A DNA stretch of 64,000 bases, from NCBI RefSeq assembly GCF_029360765.1, contig NZ_JARKNA010000006.1:62001-126000 (forward strand). The letters are read 5' to 3'. Shown one piece after another: positions 25,771 to 34,086 of this stretch (the first letter of the stretch is position 1; each line of letters opens with the position of its first letter). A program made the position numbers and the translations under genes. Under the pieces are notes generated by a model. The model had not been told where the DNA came from, ran no database searches, and was given only the letters and a program-made list of their open reading frames with translations. The stretch is from Terrimonas pollutisoli (GTDB taxonomy: Bacteria > Bacteroidota > Bacteroidia > Chitinophagales > Chitinophagaceae).

Positions 25771-25825
25771 ACTTAGGTTAAGGCTCTGATTAGTAGCTAT
25801 TTTATAATGAGTTTATCTTTTTTCG
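25742..25825 (-). ncRNA. Second candidate small RNA (about 85 nt), possibly from the M3 peptidase 3' UTR
   Basis: A promoter match (TTCG-N20-TACATTTG) faces a strong terminator about 60-90 bp away with no reading frame between. Core promoter octamer and terminator style are the same as for the 6.7-kb candidate. The RNA would be AU-rich for 50 nt, then the GC hairpin. It may simply be the tail of the peptidase mRNA. Confidence 0.35.
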
Positions 25826-25829
25826 AATC

Positions 25830-25861
25830 CAAATGTAGTATGAGTATTTGATATTTCCGAA
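25830..25861 (-). promoter_or_regulatory. Promoter match downstream of the M3 peptidase gene
   Basis: Plus-strand CAAATGTA (25830-25837) reads TACATTTG on the minus strand, identical to the -7 box at 6868-6875. CGAA (25858-25861), read TTCG, is 20 bp upstream with one mismatch to TTTG. Confidence 0.4.
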
Positions 25862-25890
25862 TTTACGGCATACCACATTTGGGGTATTTT

Positions 25891-27621
25891 TTAATTTTTC
25901 CCTTGAATATTATCTAACTCCTCTTTTACAAAGGCCATCAATCCGCTGATGTATTGGGGCGAAAAATTAAACTCCAACCCTGCTGCCTTAAATAATTCCG
26001 GTAAAGTACGGGTTCCTCCCAGGTCTAAAGCAGCGATGTAATTGTCAATGGCCTTCTCAGGATTTTGTTTGTACTGTTGCCACATACCGATAGCGCCTAA
26101 CTGGGCAATGCCATACTCGATATAGTAAAAAGGAACCTCGAAGAGGTGCAACTGGCGTTGCCAGCCGTAAATTCTGTATTCGTCCAGTCTCGAAAAATCA
26201 ATCACCGGTGACGAAAACTCGTTGAGTATCCGAAGCCAGTTGTCGGCCCGCTCCTGGTCTGTGTGATTGGGGTTTTCATATACCCAGTGCTGGAATTTGT
26301 CAATAGTAGCTATCCAGGGAAAAATGGTAATTACTCTTTCCAATTGCTGTTCTTTAGCACGATTTAATTCTTCCGTATTATTAAAATACACCTGCCAGTG
26401 ATTCATGCTGAACAGCTCCATGCTCATGCTGGCTACCTCGGCTATTTCGGTAGGATATTCTTTAAAGCCATTCAGCTCCAGATCATGTGACAAAAATGAA
26501 TGAACAGCATGTCCGCCTTCATGCACCATCGTAGTAACATCATCAAACTGTCCAGCCGCATTCATAAAAATAAAGGGGGCACCGGTTTCAGCTAATGGAC
26601 AATTGTAACCACCGGGAGCTTTTCCTTTCCGGCTTTCCAGGTCAAGGTGACCCATGGCTCTCATCTTTTGCAGGCAATCGCCAAAGAACGGCCGGAGCTG
26701 GTTGAAACAAGCTATTGTTTTTTGAATAAGCTCTTCACCGGTTTTAAAGGGACGCAGGGGTTCTATGCCCGCTGGTTCTGCTTCAAGGTCCCAGGGTTTG
26801 AGTACATCAAGGCCCAATTTTTCTTTTTTGGTTTCATAGATCTGGTTCACCAGCGGCATGACATGCAGTTTTACCGCTTCATGAAACTGGTAACAGTCTT
26901 CTTTTTTATAATCAAATCGACCCAATTCTACAAACCGGAAATCTCTATAATTAGGAAAACCTGCATTTAAGGCAATTTGATTTCTTTTCTGAACCAGCGT
27001 GGAAAAAAGGTCGTTCAAATCTTTTTTATCCTGCAGCCTTCTTTCACTGATTTTGCGATATACTTCTTCACGCACTTGCCGGTCAGGGTCTTCCAAAAAT
27101 TTGGTGGCTTGTTGCAAGGTATATTCTTGTCCATTTACCTCTACGGTCATTTTACCGGCAATCATTCCAAATCGTTGTGCTTCCACATTCATTTCCGCTT
27201 GCAGGGGAATGTTAGCCTCACGAAAAAGATCGATATTCTTTTTAACATTACGCAGGTAGGTAAAAAATTTCTTCTGATCTAACCCTGCTGTTAGGGGCGA
27301 CGCAATCAGCTTTTTGTTTAGTTTATCCGCATAAGGCTGAATCTTTGGTTGAATTTCCATCATGAAAAATGTGAATGCCTGTTCCAGTTCTTTATTTTCT
27401 GTATCGCAGGTCATTTTTATTTGTCGCCAGCAGGCATCTTCGCTGATTGCGGCTTCCACTTCATTTACATCTTTTAGCCATTGTTCCAATTCTTGGGCTG
27501 TCCCGAAATTTCTTTCTGACAATTCTTTAAAAAACGGTTCGATAGATGACCAATCTTTTAAAACAAAATTTTCAGGTAAAAACTGGCGGGAAACTTTTTT
27601 TATGTCAGCACTGTAAGTCAT
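25891..27621 (-). CDS. M3-family oligoendopeptidase (PepF-like)
   Basis: A 576-residue cytoplasmic zinc peptidase that degrades short peptides. The active-site motif is TMVHEGGHAVHSF (HEGGH near 364-368), followed by PTEIAEVASMSMELFSM, which provides the third zinc ligand Glu. The all-helical N-terminal half and the C-terminal GIAQLGAIGMWQQ segment fit PepF/oligopeptidase F, which is usually near 600 residues. There is no signal peptide. A terminator for the upstream DUF5606 gene (27641-27672) lies just before its start, so it is monocistronic. Confidence 0.92.
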   Translation of the reverse strand: MTYSADIKKVSRQFLPENFVLKDWSSIEPFFKELSERNFGTAQELEQWLKDVNEVEAAISEDACWRQIKMTCDTENKELEQAFTFFMMEIQPKIQPYADKLNKKLIASPLTAGLDQKKFFTYLRNVKKNIDLFREANIPLQAEMNVEAQRFGMIAGKMTVEVNGQEYTLQQATKFLEDPDRQVREEVYRKISERRLQDKKDLNDLFSTLVQKRNQIALNAGFPNYRDFRFVELGRFDYKKEDCYQFHEAVKLHVMPLVNQIYETKKEKLGLDVLKPWDLEAEPAGIEPLRPFKTGEELIQKTIACFNQLRPFFGDCLQKMRAMGHLDLESRKGKAPGGYNCPLAETGAPFIFMNAAGQFDDVTTMVHEGGHAVHSFLSHDLELNGFKEYPTEIAEVASMSMELFSMNHWQVYFNNTEELNRAKEQQLERVITIFPWIATIDKFQHWVYENPNHTDQERADNWLRILNEFSSPVIDFSRLDEYRIYGWQRQLHLFEVPFYYIEYGIAQLGAIGMWQQYKQNPEKAIDNYIAALDLGGTRTLPELFKAAGLEFNFSPQYISGLMAFVKEELDNIQGKN

Positions 27622-27640
27622 AGCCTGGTTTTTTAAATAT

Positions 27641-27672
27641 AAAAGCTACCCCAATCATTGCTCAGGGTAGCT
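27641..27672 (-). terminator. Terminator of the DUF5606 gene
   Basis: On the minus strand AGCTACCC (27672-27665), a 13-nt loop, then GGGTAGCT (27651-27644) and TTTT. It separates the DUF5606 gene from the M3 peptidase. Confidence 0.75.
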
Positions 27673-27690
27673 CAATGAAAAAACAATTGA

Positions 27691-28305
27691 TTATTTCTTT
27701 TTAGGAGCAGCTTTCTTTTTGGGAGCTTCTTCACTAGTGAGCTTGGCCGAACTATCTTCCGTGGTTTTTTTTGCGGCTGCTTTTTTCTTTACGGGCTTTT
27801 CCGTTGCTTCTGTTGTTGCTTCTTTTTCAGCTTTTGCAGGAGCCGATTTTTTTGCTGCTTTCTTAGCCGGCTTTTCTGCTTCCACTTCTTCTTCTACTGC
27901 CACCGGTTCTTCTTCCGGCACTTCAGACAGTTTTATTTCAACATTTTTTTTCTTCAGGATATCAAACCATTTTACCATCTTTTTCAAATCGCTGGCATAT
28001 ACCCTTTCAAAATCCAGATCGGGATATGTTTTCTCGAAATATTTTTTGACTACAGCATTATCCTTTCCGTCGGGCAATGAACCGCCTGCTTTTTCCATGG
28101 CCTGAAATATTTCTACCAGGTTTACATTTTCACGTATTGTATAAACTTCGATGCTTTCAAGGTGTGAAAAATTATGAATGCGTGATGAAGCAAATTTGGT
28201 ACTGTTATCTTCCAATGAACGAACAATGGCTCCGTCCGACTTACTATTTACAAGTTCATACAAGCCGGGCAAGCCGGTTACTGCTACAAGTTTACTATAC
28301 TCCAT
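27691..28305 (-). CDS. DUF5606 domain protein with Lys/Ala/Glu-rich tail
   Basis: 204 residues. Residues 1-135 match the Bacteroidota-specific DUF5606 pattern: MEYSKLVAVTGLPGLYELV, then DGAIVRSLED, then FERVYASDLKKMVKWFDIL. Residues 138-204 form a highly charged tail of KKAAKK and EEAP runs, like histone-H1-type or nucleoid-binding tails. The core function is unknown to me; a role near DNA or ribosomes is suggested only by the tail. It is divergent from the TonB-type barrel gene at 28433. Confidence 0.87.
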   Translation of the reverse strand: MEYSKLVAVTGLPGLYELVNSKSDGAIVRSLEDNSTKFASSRIHNFSHLESIEVYTIRENVNLVEIFQAMEKAGGSLPDGKDNAVVKKYFEKTYPDLDFERVYASDLKKMVKWFDILKKKNVEIKLSEVPEEEPVAVEEEVEAEKPAKKAAKKSAPAKAEKEATTEATEKPVKKKAAAKKTTEDSSAKLTSEEAPKKKAAPKKK

Positions 28306-28432
28306 ATTCTTCGAATGATTTTAAGAGGCGCAATATACTGAGAATGTTAAAACATGAGGGTTTGAAAATGTGAAAATGGAAAAACGAAGGTTATTGACTG
28401 ATTCAACGTCCTATGTTGAGTAACATTTATTT

Positions 28433-31309
28433 ATGAAGCAAATTCGACTTTTATTCATTGTCTTGGGTTTTTCAGCATCGGCTCATTCTCAGAGCATTAA
28501 AGGTAAACTGCTGGATCTGGTGGACAATAAACCACTTGCAGGGGCTACATTGACATTGACACCTGTAAAAGGTTCCAGCCAGGTGAAAAAAGCCGTTTCT
28601 GATCCAACAGGTGTATTTGCTTTCCAGGGACTTTCATTAGACTCTTTTTTCCTAAACGTGAGTTTTATCGGTTATGAAGAGTATAAACAAATCGTCGCTA
28701 TCAATGATTCTATCCGTGATATTGATCTTAAAACCATTTTTGTACCCAAGTCGACCGTACAGTTGGGTGGCGTTACCGTAACCGCTAAAGCTGCTCCGGT
28801 TATTCAAAAAGGGGATACAACTCAGTTCAGTGCCGGTCAATTCAAAGTGAATCCTGATGCAACTACTGAAGATTTAATTAAAAAAATGCCCGGCATTACC
28901 GTTGATAAAGACGGAACCGTCACTGCGCAGGGTGAACAGGTAAAAAAGGTCACTATCGATGGAAAAGATTTTTTTGGCGATGATGCTTCTGCAGCGCTGC
29001 GTAATCTGCCTTCTGATATCGTTGACAAAATCCAGGTATTTGACAGGCTTAGTGACCAGGCACAGTTTACCGGTATTGATGATGGCAATTCTGTCAAGGC
29101 TTTGAATATTGTTACTAAATCGGGTATTAAAAATGGTCAGTTTGGCCGTGTGTATGCAGGTGTTGGTACTGATGGCCGCTATGCAGGCGGTGGAAATGTA
29201 AGCACATTTACCGGTGACCGCAGGCTGTCATTAGTTGGCAATTTTAATAACATTAATCAACAAAATTTTGGTTCGCAGGATTTACTGGGTATAACCAGCA
29301 GTGGTGGCGGTAATCGTGGCGGAGGGAACTTTGGTGGCCGTGGTGGTGGCGGTAATCGCGGTGGCCGGGGCGGTGGCGGCTTTGGCGGGAGTGAAAACTT
29401 CCAGGTGGGTCAGCAAAGTGGTATCAGTAAAACCAATGCAATTGGCTTAAACTATTCTGACAAATGGGGTAAAAAGGTAGATGTGAGCGGAAGTTATTTC
29501 TTTAATAATAGCAATAACGCAAATGATAATTTAGCCCGGACAGAAACGAAGCTCGATGACGGAAGATCTTTGTTTAATAACCAAAGCTCCTTATCACAAA
29601 GCAAAAATTACAACCATCGTATCAATATGCGCCTGGAGTACAAAATAGATTCAGCCAACTCTATTATGATTATGCCGAGTTTAAATTTTCAGAAGAACAG
29701 ATCTTTGTCCTCGTCCTATGAAAATTCATTGTATGGACTGGATGACACTCTCAATACTTCTACCAGTGACAGAAGTGTGCAGCGGGAAGGTTATAACCTG
29801 CGGAATAATATTCTTTATCGTCACTCATTTCGAAAAAGGGGAAGAACTTTTTCCGCCAGCTTTAATACCACGTTTAATAAAAACGATGGTGAAACGTACA
29901 GTACCGCTCACTATCGGTTTTTTGAAGATGCGGGGGTAAGAGATTCTTTGCAAAATCAGTTTACCGACAATCCCACAAATGGTTATACTCTTTCGGGCAA
30001 TATTAATTACACGGAGCCATTGACTGCAAAAAGTCAATTACAGTTCAACTATTCACCTTCGTATTCAAAAAATAGTGCCGACCAACAAACTTTTGAATAT
30101 GATCAACTGGGCGGTAAGTACACGACTTTCAAGGAAGCACTTTCTAATAAGTTTGACAATACTACCACCACCCACAATGGCGGAATAACGTATAGATTGG
30201 GAAACAGCCGCGATAACCAGTTTGCCGTTGGATTGAGCTTACAATATTCCAAACTGGAGAGTGACAGGATATTTCCAACAGTAACAAACGTAGATCAATC
30301 TTTTACCACCATCTTGCCTAACCTGATGTGGAGTAAAAAGCTTGCTGCGAAAAGTAATGTTCGTGTTTTCTATCGGGCCAGTACTAATTTTCCCAGCGTA
30401 ACTCAATTGCAGGACGTCGTGAATAACACAAATGAGCTTCGTAAAAGTATGGGTAATCCTGACCTGAAGCAATCGTATAATCATTTTCTGTCCGGCCGTT
30501 ATACATTTACCAATACGATCAAAGGACAAAGCTTTTTCGCCAATATCTTTTTACAGGCACAGCAAGACTACATCACCAACGCCACTTATATAGCTCAACA
30601 GGATTCAGTAATACAAGCTGGCAGTATTCTGAAAAAAGGAGCACAATTGACCAAACCTGTAAACATGGATGGGTATAAAAGCTTCCGCTCTTTCTTTACG
30701 TTTAGTCAGCCGGTTAAATTTATCAAGTCCAATCTTAACCTGAGTTCTGGTTTTTCTTATTCCAAACTCCCGGGTTTGATTAATAATGTAAAATCTATGA
30801 CAGATAATTATACTTATTCAGCCGGTATTGGTTTATCAAGCAATATCAGCGAATACATTGACTTCAACCTGTCATACAATGCTAACTTCAACAACGCCAA
30901 AAGTTCTGTTTCTGCCAACACGAAATATATAAACCAGTCTGCGGGCATTCAAACCAATTTCCTGGCAAAGAGTGGGTGGTTTTTACAAAATGATATCAGC
31001 AATCAAACCTATACAGGTATGTCGGATGGCTTTAATCAAAGCTACTGGCTGTGGAATGCCGGTATAGGAAAGAAATTCCTGAAAAACCGGGCGGCAGAAT
31101 TGAAACTGTCCGTTTTCGATCTGTTAAAGCAAAATCAAAGCATCAGCAGAACAGTTGAAGCCAACTATATTGAGGATTCGCAAAGCAGGGTATTGCAGCA
31201 GTATTTTATGCTCACTTTTACCTACAACCTGAAAAATTTTGGTAAGGGCCGAAACTCCCGAATGGATATGCAGAGAAGAGGCGACAGGCCTGAAGGATTT
31301 TTTCCGTAA
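28433..31309 (+). CDS. TonB-dependent receptor-like barrel with Gly/Arg-rich insertion
   Basis: A 958-residue outer-membrane protein. Signal peptide to about residue 20 (SASAHSQ), CarboxypepD_reg-like domain (about 21-100: SIKGKLLDLVDNKPLAG), plug (about 110-235: VTVTAKAAP, LIKKMPGITVD, VTIDGKDFFGDD, LSDQAQFTGI), then a barrel ending LTFTYNLKNFGKGRN. At about 288-322, just inside the barrel, is a stretch of Gly with Arg and Asn (GGGNRGGGNFGG and similar), presumably an exposed loop. It heads a five-gene run: an ECF sigma factor starts 30 bp after its stop, then a membrane protein and two Spy-like proteins. Sigma factor after receptor is the reverse of the usual fecIR-fecA order; the substrate is unknown. 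Confidence 0.88.
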   Translation: MKQIRLLFIVLGFSASAHSQSIKGKLLDLVDNKPLAGATLTLTPVKGSSQVKKAVSDPTGVFAFQGLSLDSFFLNVSFIGYEEYKQIVAINDSIRDIDLKTIFVPKSTVQLGGVTVTAKAAPVIQKGDTTQFSAGQFKVNPDATTEDLIKKMPGITVDKDGTVTAQGEQVKKVTIDGKDFFGDDASAALRNLPSDIVDKIQVFDRLSDQAQFTGIDDGNSVKALNIVTKSGIKNGQFGRVYAGVGTDGRYAGGGNVSTFTGDRRLSLVGNFNNINQQNFGSQDLLGITSSGGGNRGGGNFGGRGGGGNRGGRGGGGFGGSENFQVGQQSGISKTNAIGLNYSDKWGKKVDVSGSYFFNNSNNANDNLARTETKLDDGRSLFNNQSSLSQSKNYNHRINMRLEYKIDSANSIMIMPSLNFQKNRSLSSSYENSLYGLDDTLNTSTSDRSVQREGYNLRNNILYRHSFRKRGRTFSASFNTTFNKNDGETYSTAHYRFFEDAGVRDSLQNQFTDNPTNGYTLSGNINYTEPLTAKSQLQFNYSPSYSKNSADQQTFEYDQLGGKYTTFKEALSNKFDNTTTTHNGGITYRLGNSRDNQFAVGLSLQYSKLESDRIFPTVTNVDQSFTTILPNLMWSKKLAAKSNVRVFYRASTNFPSVTQLQDVVNNTNELRKSMGNPDLKQSYNHFLSGRYTFTNTIKGQSFFANIFLQAQQDYITNATYIAQQDSVIQAGSILKKGAQLTKPVNMDGYKSFRSFFTFSQPVKFIKSNLNLSSGFSYSKLPGLINNVKSMTDNYTYSAGIGLSSNISEYIDFNLSYNANFNNAKSSVSANTKYINQSAGIQTNFLAKSGWFLQNDISNQTYTGMSDGFNQSYWLWNAGIGKKFLKNRAAELKLSVFDLLKQNQSISRTVEANYIEDSQSRVLQQYFMLTFTYNLKNFGKGRNSRMDMQRRGDRPEGFFP

Positions 31310-31339
31310 TATCGCTGTAAACCATAGTTTGGCTTTGTA

Positions 31340-31912
31340 ATGAATGAGTGGACACTTATAGAACAGCTAAAACAAGGGGATGAGGCTGCCTTTAAGACTA
31401 TTGTTGATACCTGGGAAAACATGGTTTATAATACCGCTTTGGGCATCGTTCAAAATGCCGAAGACGCTGAAGATATAACCCAGGAAGTTTTTGTACAGGT
31501 GTACCAATCGATCAGTTCTTTTAAAGGAGATTCAAAATTTTCTACCTGGCTTTACCGGATCGCCGTCACCAAATCGCTGGATCATGAGAGAAGAAAAAAA
31601 AGGAAAAAGCGATTTGCATTTGTCCGTAGCTTGTTTGGCGAAGACAGCGAGGTGGTGATTAATCCGCCGGATTTTAATCACCCCGGTGTGATGTTGGATA
31701 AAAAAGAAGACGCTGCCACTCTTTTTAAAGTGATTAATCGTCTTCCGGAAAACCAGCGGATTGCTTTTACGCTTCACAAACTGGAAGGGCTCAGTTACCA
31801 GGAGGTGAGTGACATCATGAAAACGACCCTTTCATCCGTGGAGTCCCTGATGCACAGGGCCAAAACCAATCTTCGAAAAGGTCTGGAAGAGCATTATAAA
31901 AGCAAAACCTAG
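31340..31912 (+). CDS. ECF-type RNA polymerase sigma factor
   Basis: 190 residues. Region 2 is seen in NAEDAEDITQEVFVQVYQSI and FKGDSKFSTWLYRIAV (about 35-75); region 4 in LPENQRIAFTLHKLEGLSY and VSDIMKTTLSSVESLMHRAK (about 135-180). The linker is long and basic (RRKKRKKRFAFVR). It lies between a TonB-type barrel and genes for a membrane protein and Spy-like chaperones, a layout that suggests it controls an envelope-stress or receptor-linked regulon. Confidence 0.95.
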   Translation: MNEWTLIEQLKQGDEAAFKTIVDTWENMVYNTALGIVQNAEDAEDITQEVFVQVYQSISSFKGDSKFSTWLYRIAVTKSLDHERRKKRKKRFAFVRSLFGEDSEVVINPPDFNHPGVMLDKKEDAATLFKVINRLPENQRIAFTLHKLEGLSYQEVSDIMKTTLSSVESLMHRAKTNLRKGLEEHYKSKT

Positions 31913-31957
31913 CCAAAGCAAAAGTTTTTTGACCAACAAACGTCAAATTATACAGAT

Positions 31958-32308
31958 ATGAAGCAAAGAAATGACATAGAAAAAAGAGTGGAAGAGACGC
32001 TGAACAGCCTGGATGGTATTCAGCGGGCTATGCCTCAACCCTGGCTTTTTTCCCGAATTAAAAAACGGTTGGCGGAGGAGGAAGATAGAACGGTTTGGGG
32101 TGCAGTAGGCGGCTTTTTGGGGAAACCTGCCATAGCTATTGCGGGGCTTTGTTTTATTTTGATGGTAAATGTTTTCCTGGTTTTTAATAACCAGCAAAAA
32201 GAAAATACAGCGACTTTTTTTTCCGCCCAGGCTGATCAGTCTATGGACAGTGAATCATTGATTGCGAGTAGCAGCAGTTTTGATTACGAAACCCTTTTAC
32301 AGCCATGA
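31958..32308 (+). CDS. Single-pass membrane protein, possible anti-sigma factor
   Basis: 116 residues: a charged cytoplasmic N-terminal helix region (1-50, EKRVEETLNSLDGIQRAMPQ), one membrane helix (about 55-75, AIAIAGLCFILMVNVFLVF) and a short periplasmic tail rich in Ser. Position directly after the sigma gene and topology fit an anti-sigma-like regulator, though no zinc HxxxCxxC motif is present. The last four bases overlap the start of the next gene (ATGA at 32305-32308), indicating translational coupling. Confidence 0.65.
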   Translation: MKQRNDIEKRVEETLNSLDGIQRAMPQPWLFSRIKKRLAEEEDRTVWGAVGGFLGKPAIAIAGLCFILMVNVFLVFNNQQKENTATFFSAQADQSMDSESLIASSSSFDYETLLQP

Positions 32309-32817
32309 GTACACCCACCAATAGAAATTTACTGATCATTATTGGTGTATTATTGATCACCAATGTTGCCATGCTGGTTTATTTTTTAAATGATAACAAG
32401 TCGGTGTCGGCTAAACCAGCAGAACAAGCAAAGGATAGGACGGGCGTAGCGGAAATGCTGCAGAAAGAAGTAGGTTTTAATGAAGAGCAAATAACGAAAT
32501 ACAAAGCGTTTAAGGAAAAACAGAAGGAGACCATCAGGCCCATGTTCGATGATATGCGCAGGGCTAAAGACAGTTTGTTCAGGTTATTGAGTTATCCTGA
32601 AACCAGCGACTCTTTGGTGAGTAAAGCCGCCGATATTATAGCGCAAAGGCAGAAAGCCCTCGATCTGCAAACCTTTAATCATTTTAAAAGGGTTCGGACC
32701 TTATGCACTCCCGAACAGCAGGCGAAATATGATTCGATGGTAATAAAGATGTTTAGCAAAATGGGTCGTCCCCAACGACACGGCGATACAGATAAAAAAG
32801 AAAAACAGGATAAGTAA
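32305..32817 (+). CDS. Spy/CpxP-like periplasmic protein (membrane-anchored)
   Basis: 170 residues. An N-terminal anchor (about 9-28, LLIIIGVLLITNVAMLVYFL) is followed by helical segments typical of the heavy-metal-sensor/Spy fold: LQKEVGFNEEQITKYKAFKE, IRPMFDDMRRAKDSLF and LCTPEQQAKYDSMVIKM, close to the LTPEQ-type repeats of Spy. The tail is basic and charged (HGDTDKKEKQDK). Spy-like proteins act as periplasmic chaperones or sensors of misfolded protein or metal. Translationally coupled to the preceding membrane protein by a 4-bp overlap. Confidence 0.8.
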   Translation: MSTPTNRNLLIIIGVLLITNVAMLVYFLNDNKSVSAKPAEQAKDRTGVAEMLQKEVGFNEEQITKYKAFKEKQKETIRPMFDDMRRAKDSLFRLLSYPETSDSLVSKAADIIAQRQKALDLQTFNHFKRVRTLCTPEQQAKYDSMVIKMFSKMGRPQRHGDTDKKEKQDK

Positions 32818-32850
32818 TTCGAAACTCTTTTTGAAAATAAAAATAGACAT

Positions 32851-33246
32851 ATGAAATTTAAACATGTTTTTGTACTAGCTCTTATAATAACAACTTCTGT
32901 TTCAGTCAATGCCCAGGGCGGCTTTCGTCGTACTGTTGAAGAAAGAGTAAAAGCGGTGCATGAAAAGATGGACAGTGTGTTTAAATTGGATGCAGACAAG
33001 CAGGCAAAAGCAGATACCGTATTTGCGAACTATTACAGGCAACAGGATAAGTTAAGAGAAGAAATGAGAAGTGGCGGTGAAAGACCAGATTTCCAGGCAA
33101 TGCGGGAAAAAATGCAGCCGATGATCGAAGCAAGGGACAAAGAGTTGAAAGCAATTCTGTCGGAAGACCAGTTTAAAAAATGGAAAGAAGAAATTGAACC
33201 TTCAATGATGCAGCGTCGCGGTGGTGGCGGTGGCAACAGGCAATGA
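32851..33246 (+). CDS. Secreted Spy-like protein with Gly-rich C-terminus
   Basis: 131 residues. Signal peptide (MKFKHVFVLALIITTSVSV, cleaved after NAQ) and a highly charged helical body (FKLDADKQAKADTVFANYYR, ILSEDQFKKWKEEIEP) of the Spy/DUF type; the tail MQRRGGGGGNRQ echoes the Gly/Arg stretch in the barrel protein four genes upstream. It ends the sigma-factor gene run; a terminator follows at 33276-33317. Confidence 0.75.
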   Translation: MKFKHVFVLALIITTSVSVNAQGGFRRTVEERVKAVHEKMDSVFKLDADKQAKADTVFANYYRQQDKLREEMRSGGERPDFQAMREKMQPMIEARDKELKAILSEDQFKKWKEEIEPSMMQRRGGGGGNRQ

Positions 33247-33275
33247 TAGTTTTTTTGGGTTAATGGTAGTTTCTC

Positions 33276-33317
33276 AAGCCCGGGTGCAATGGTAAAACAA
33301 AGTTCCCGGGTTTTTTT
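33276..33317 (+). terminator. Terminator of the sigma factor/Spy gene run
   Basis: AAGCCCGGG (33276-33284) pairs with CCCGGGTTT (33305-33313), with a G-T pair, around a 20-nt loop, followed by T residues to 33317. It overlaps the last base pairs of the converging LytT-type gene. Confidence 0.75.
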
Positions 33318-34071
33318 ACTGTCCCATCCATTCTTTAAAAGCTGCTACGTTTTCCTGGCTGATAATTATTTCATCGCTGATAGCGGGTTCCAGCTCCAGT
33401 TGAAGTTTGCTCTTTGGATATGACTTTATTTTTTTGATCGCATTTTGATTCACAAAATATTTCCGGTTGATGCGATAAAAAAAGGTGGGGTCCAGCTGTT
33501 TTTCTATTTCTGACAGTGATTGGTCCAGTATATATTTCTGGTTCTTATTATCCACCATGCAAACTAGTTTGTGCGTAGCGTAGAAGTAAGCAATATCATC
33601 TGTTTTTATACTCACATAATCCATACCTCGCTTTACTAAAAATCTCTTTTTGTAGCCATGATCTGCCGGGTGACGATGCCATTGCTGCAGGTGTTGGAAG
33701 TTGGTAGTAAAATGCTGTTTTAGTTTATCATACTTATTTAAGGCAATCTCCAGCTTTTCCTGCTTTACAGGTTTTAAGAGATAATCAATGCTGTTATGTT
33801 CAAACGCCTCCTGCCAGTATTCATCATAAGCAGTGCAGAAAATAACCGGGCTTTTGATGTTTACTGCGTCAAATATTTTAAAGGATGACCCATCGCCCAA
33901 CTCAATATCCATAAAAAGCAATTCGGGTTGCGGGTTCTGCTGCAACCAGGTTATAGAAGACTGTACACTATTCAACACAGCCACCACATCAATGGAAGGA
34001 TCTATCTTTTGAATGGCTTTTATCAATTTTTCTGCAGCCGGTTTTTCGTCTTCAATGATTATGACTTTCAT
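33316..34071 (-). CDS. LytTR-family response regulator
   Basis: 251 residues. Receiver domain (1-120): acidic pair in IIIEDEKPAAEK, phospho-acceptor Asp in LLFMDIELGDG (near 56), conserved Thr/Lys in FCTAYDEY and YLLKPVK. The C-terminal LytTR domain (about 145-245) has DYVSIKTDDIAYFYATHKLV, FYRINRKYFVN and the variant KSKLQLELEP. It is transcribed 15 bp after the sensor kinase gene, forming a LytS/LytT pair. Targets are unknown. Confidence 0.94.
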   Translation of the reverse strand: MKVIIIEDEKPAAEKLIKAIQKIDPSIDVVAVLNSVQSSITWLQQNPQPELLFMDIELGDGSSFKIFDAVNIKSPVIFCTAYDEYWQEAFEHNSIDYLLKPVKQEKLEIALNKYDKLKQHFTTNFQHLQQWHRHPADHGYKKRFLVKRGMDYVSIKTDDIAYFYATHKLVCMVDNKNQKYILDQSLSEIEKQLDPTFFYRINRKYFVNQNAIKKIKSYPKSKLQLELEPAISDEIIISQENVAAFKEWMGQ

Positions 34072-34086
34072 TGTTTACCCAGTTGG

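Larger units (their letters stand above)
25358..25890. other. 533-bp intergenic region with structured elements
   Basis: No protein gene recognised. The left 300 bp look unremarkable apart from CCCCT/AGGGG (25366-25386), a short hairpin after the Fur-family gene. The right part holds the 18-bp palindrome TCTCCGCCGCGGCGGAGA (25716-25733), a minus-strand terminator (25742-25770), arms CCTAAGT (25709-25715) and ACTTAGG (25771-25777) that could close both hairpins into a three-way junction, and a minus-strand promoter match (25830-25861). Confidence 0.6.

Noticed and set aside
29297..29395. Gly-rich tandem repeat as a frameshift or assembly artefact
   Set aside because: The frame stays open on both sides with intact barrel sequence, so it is treated as a real insertion.
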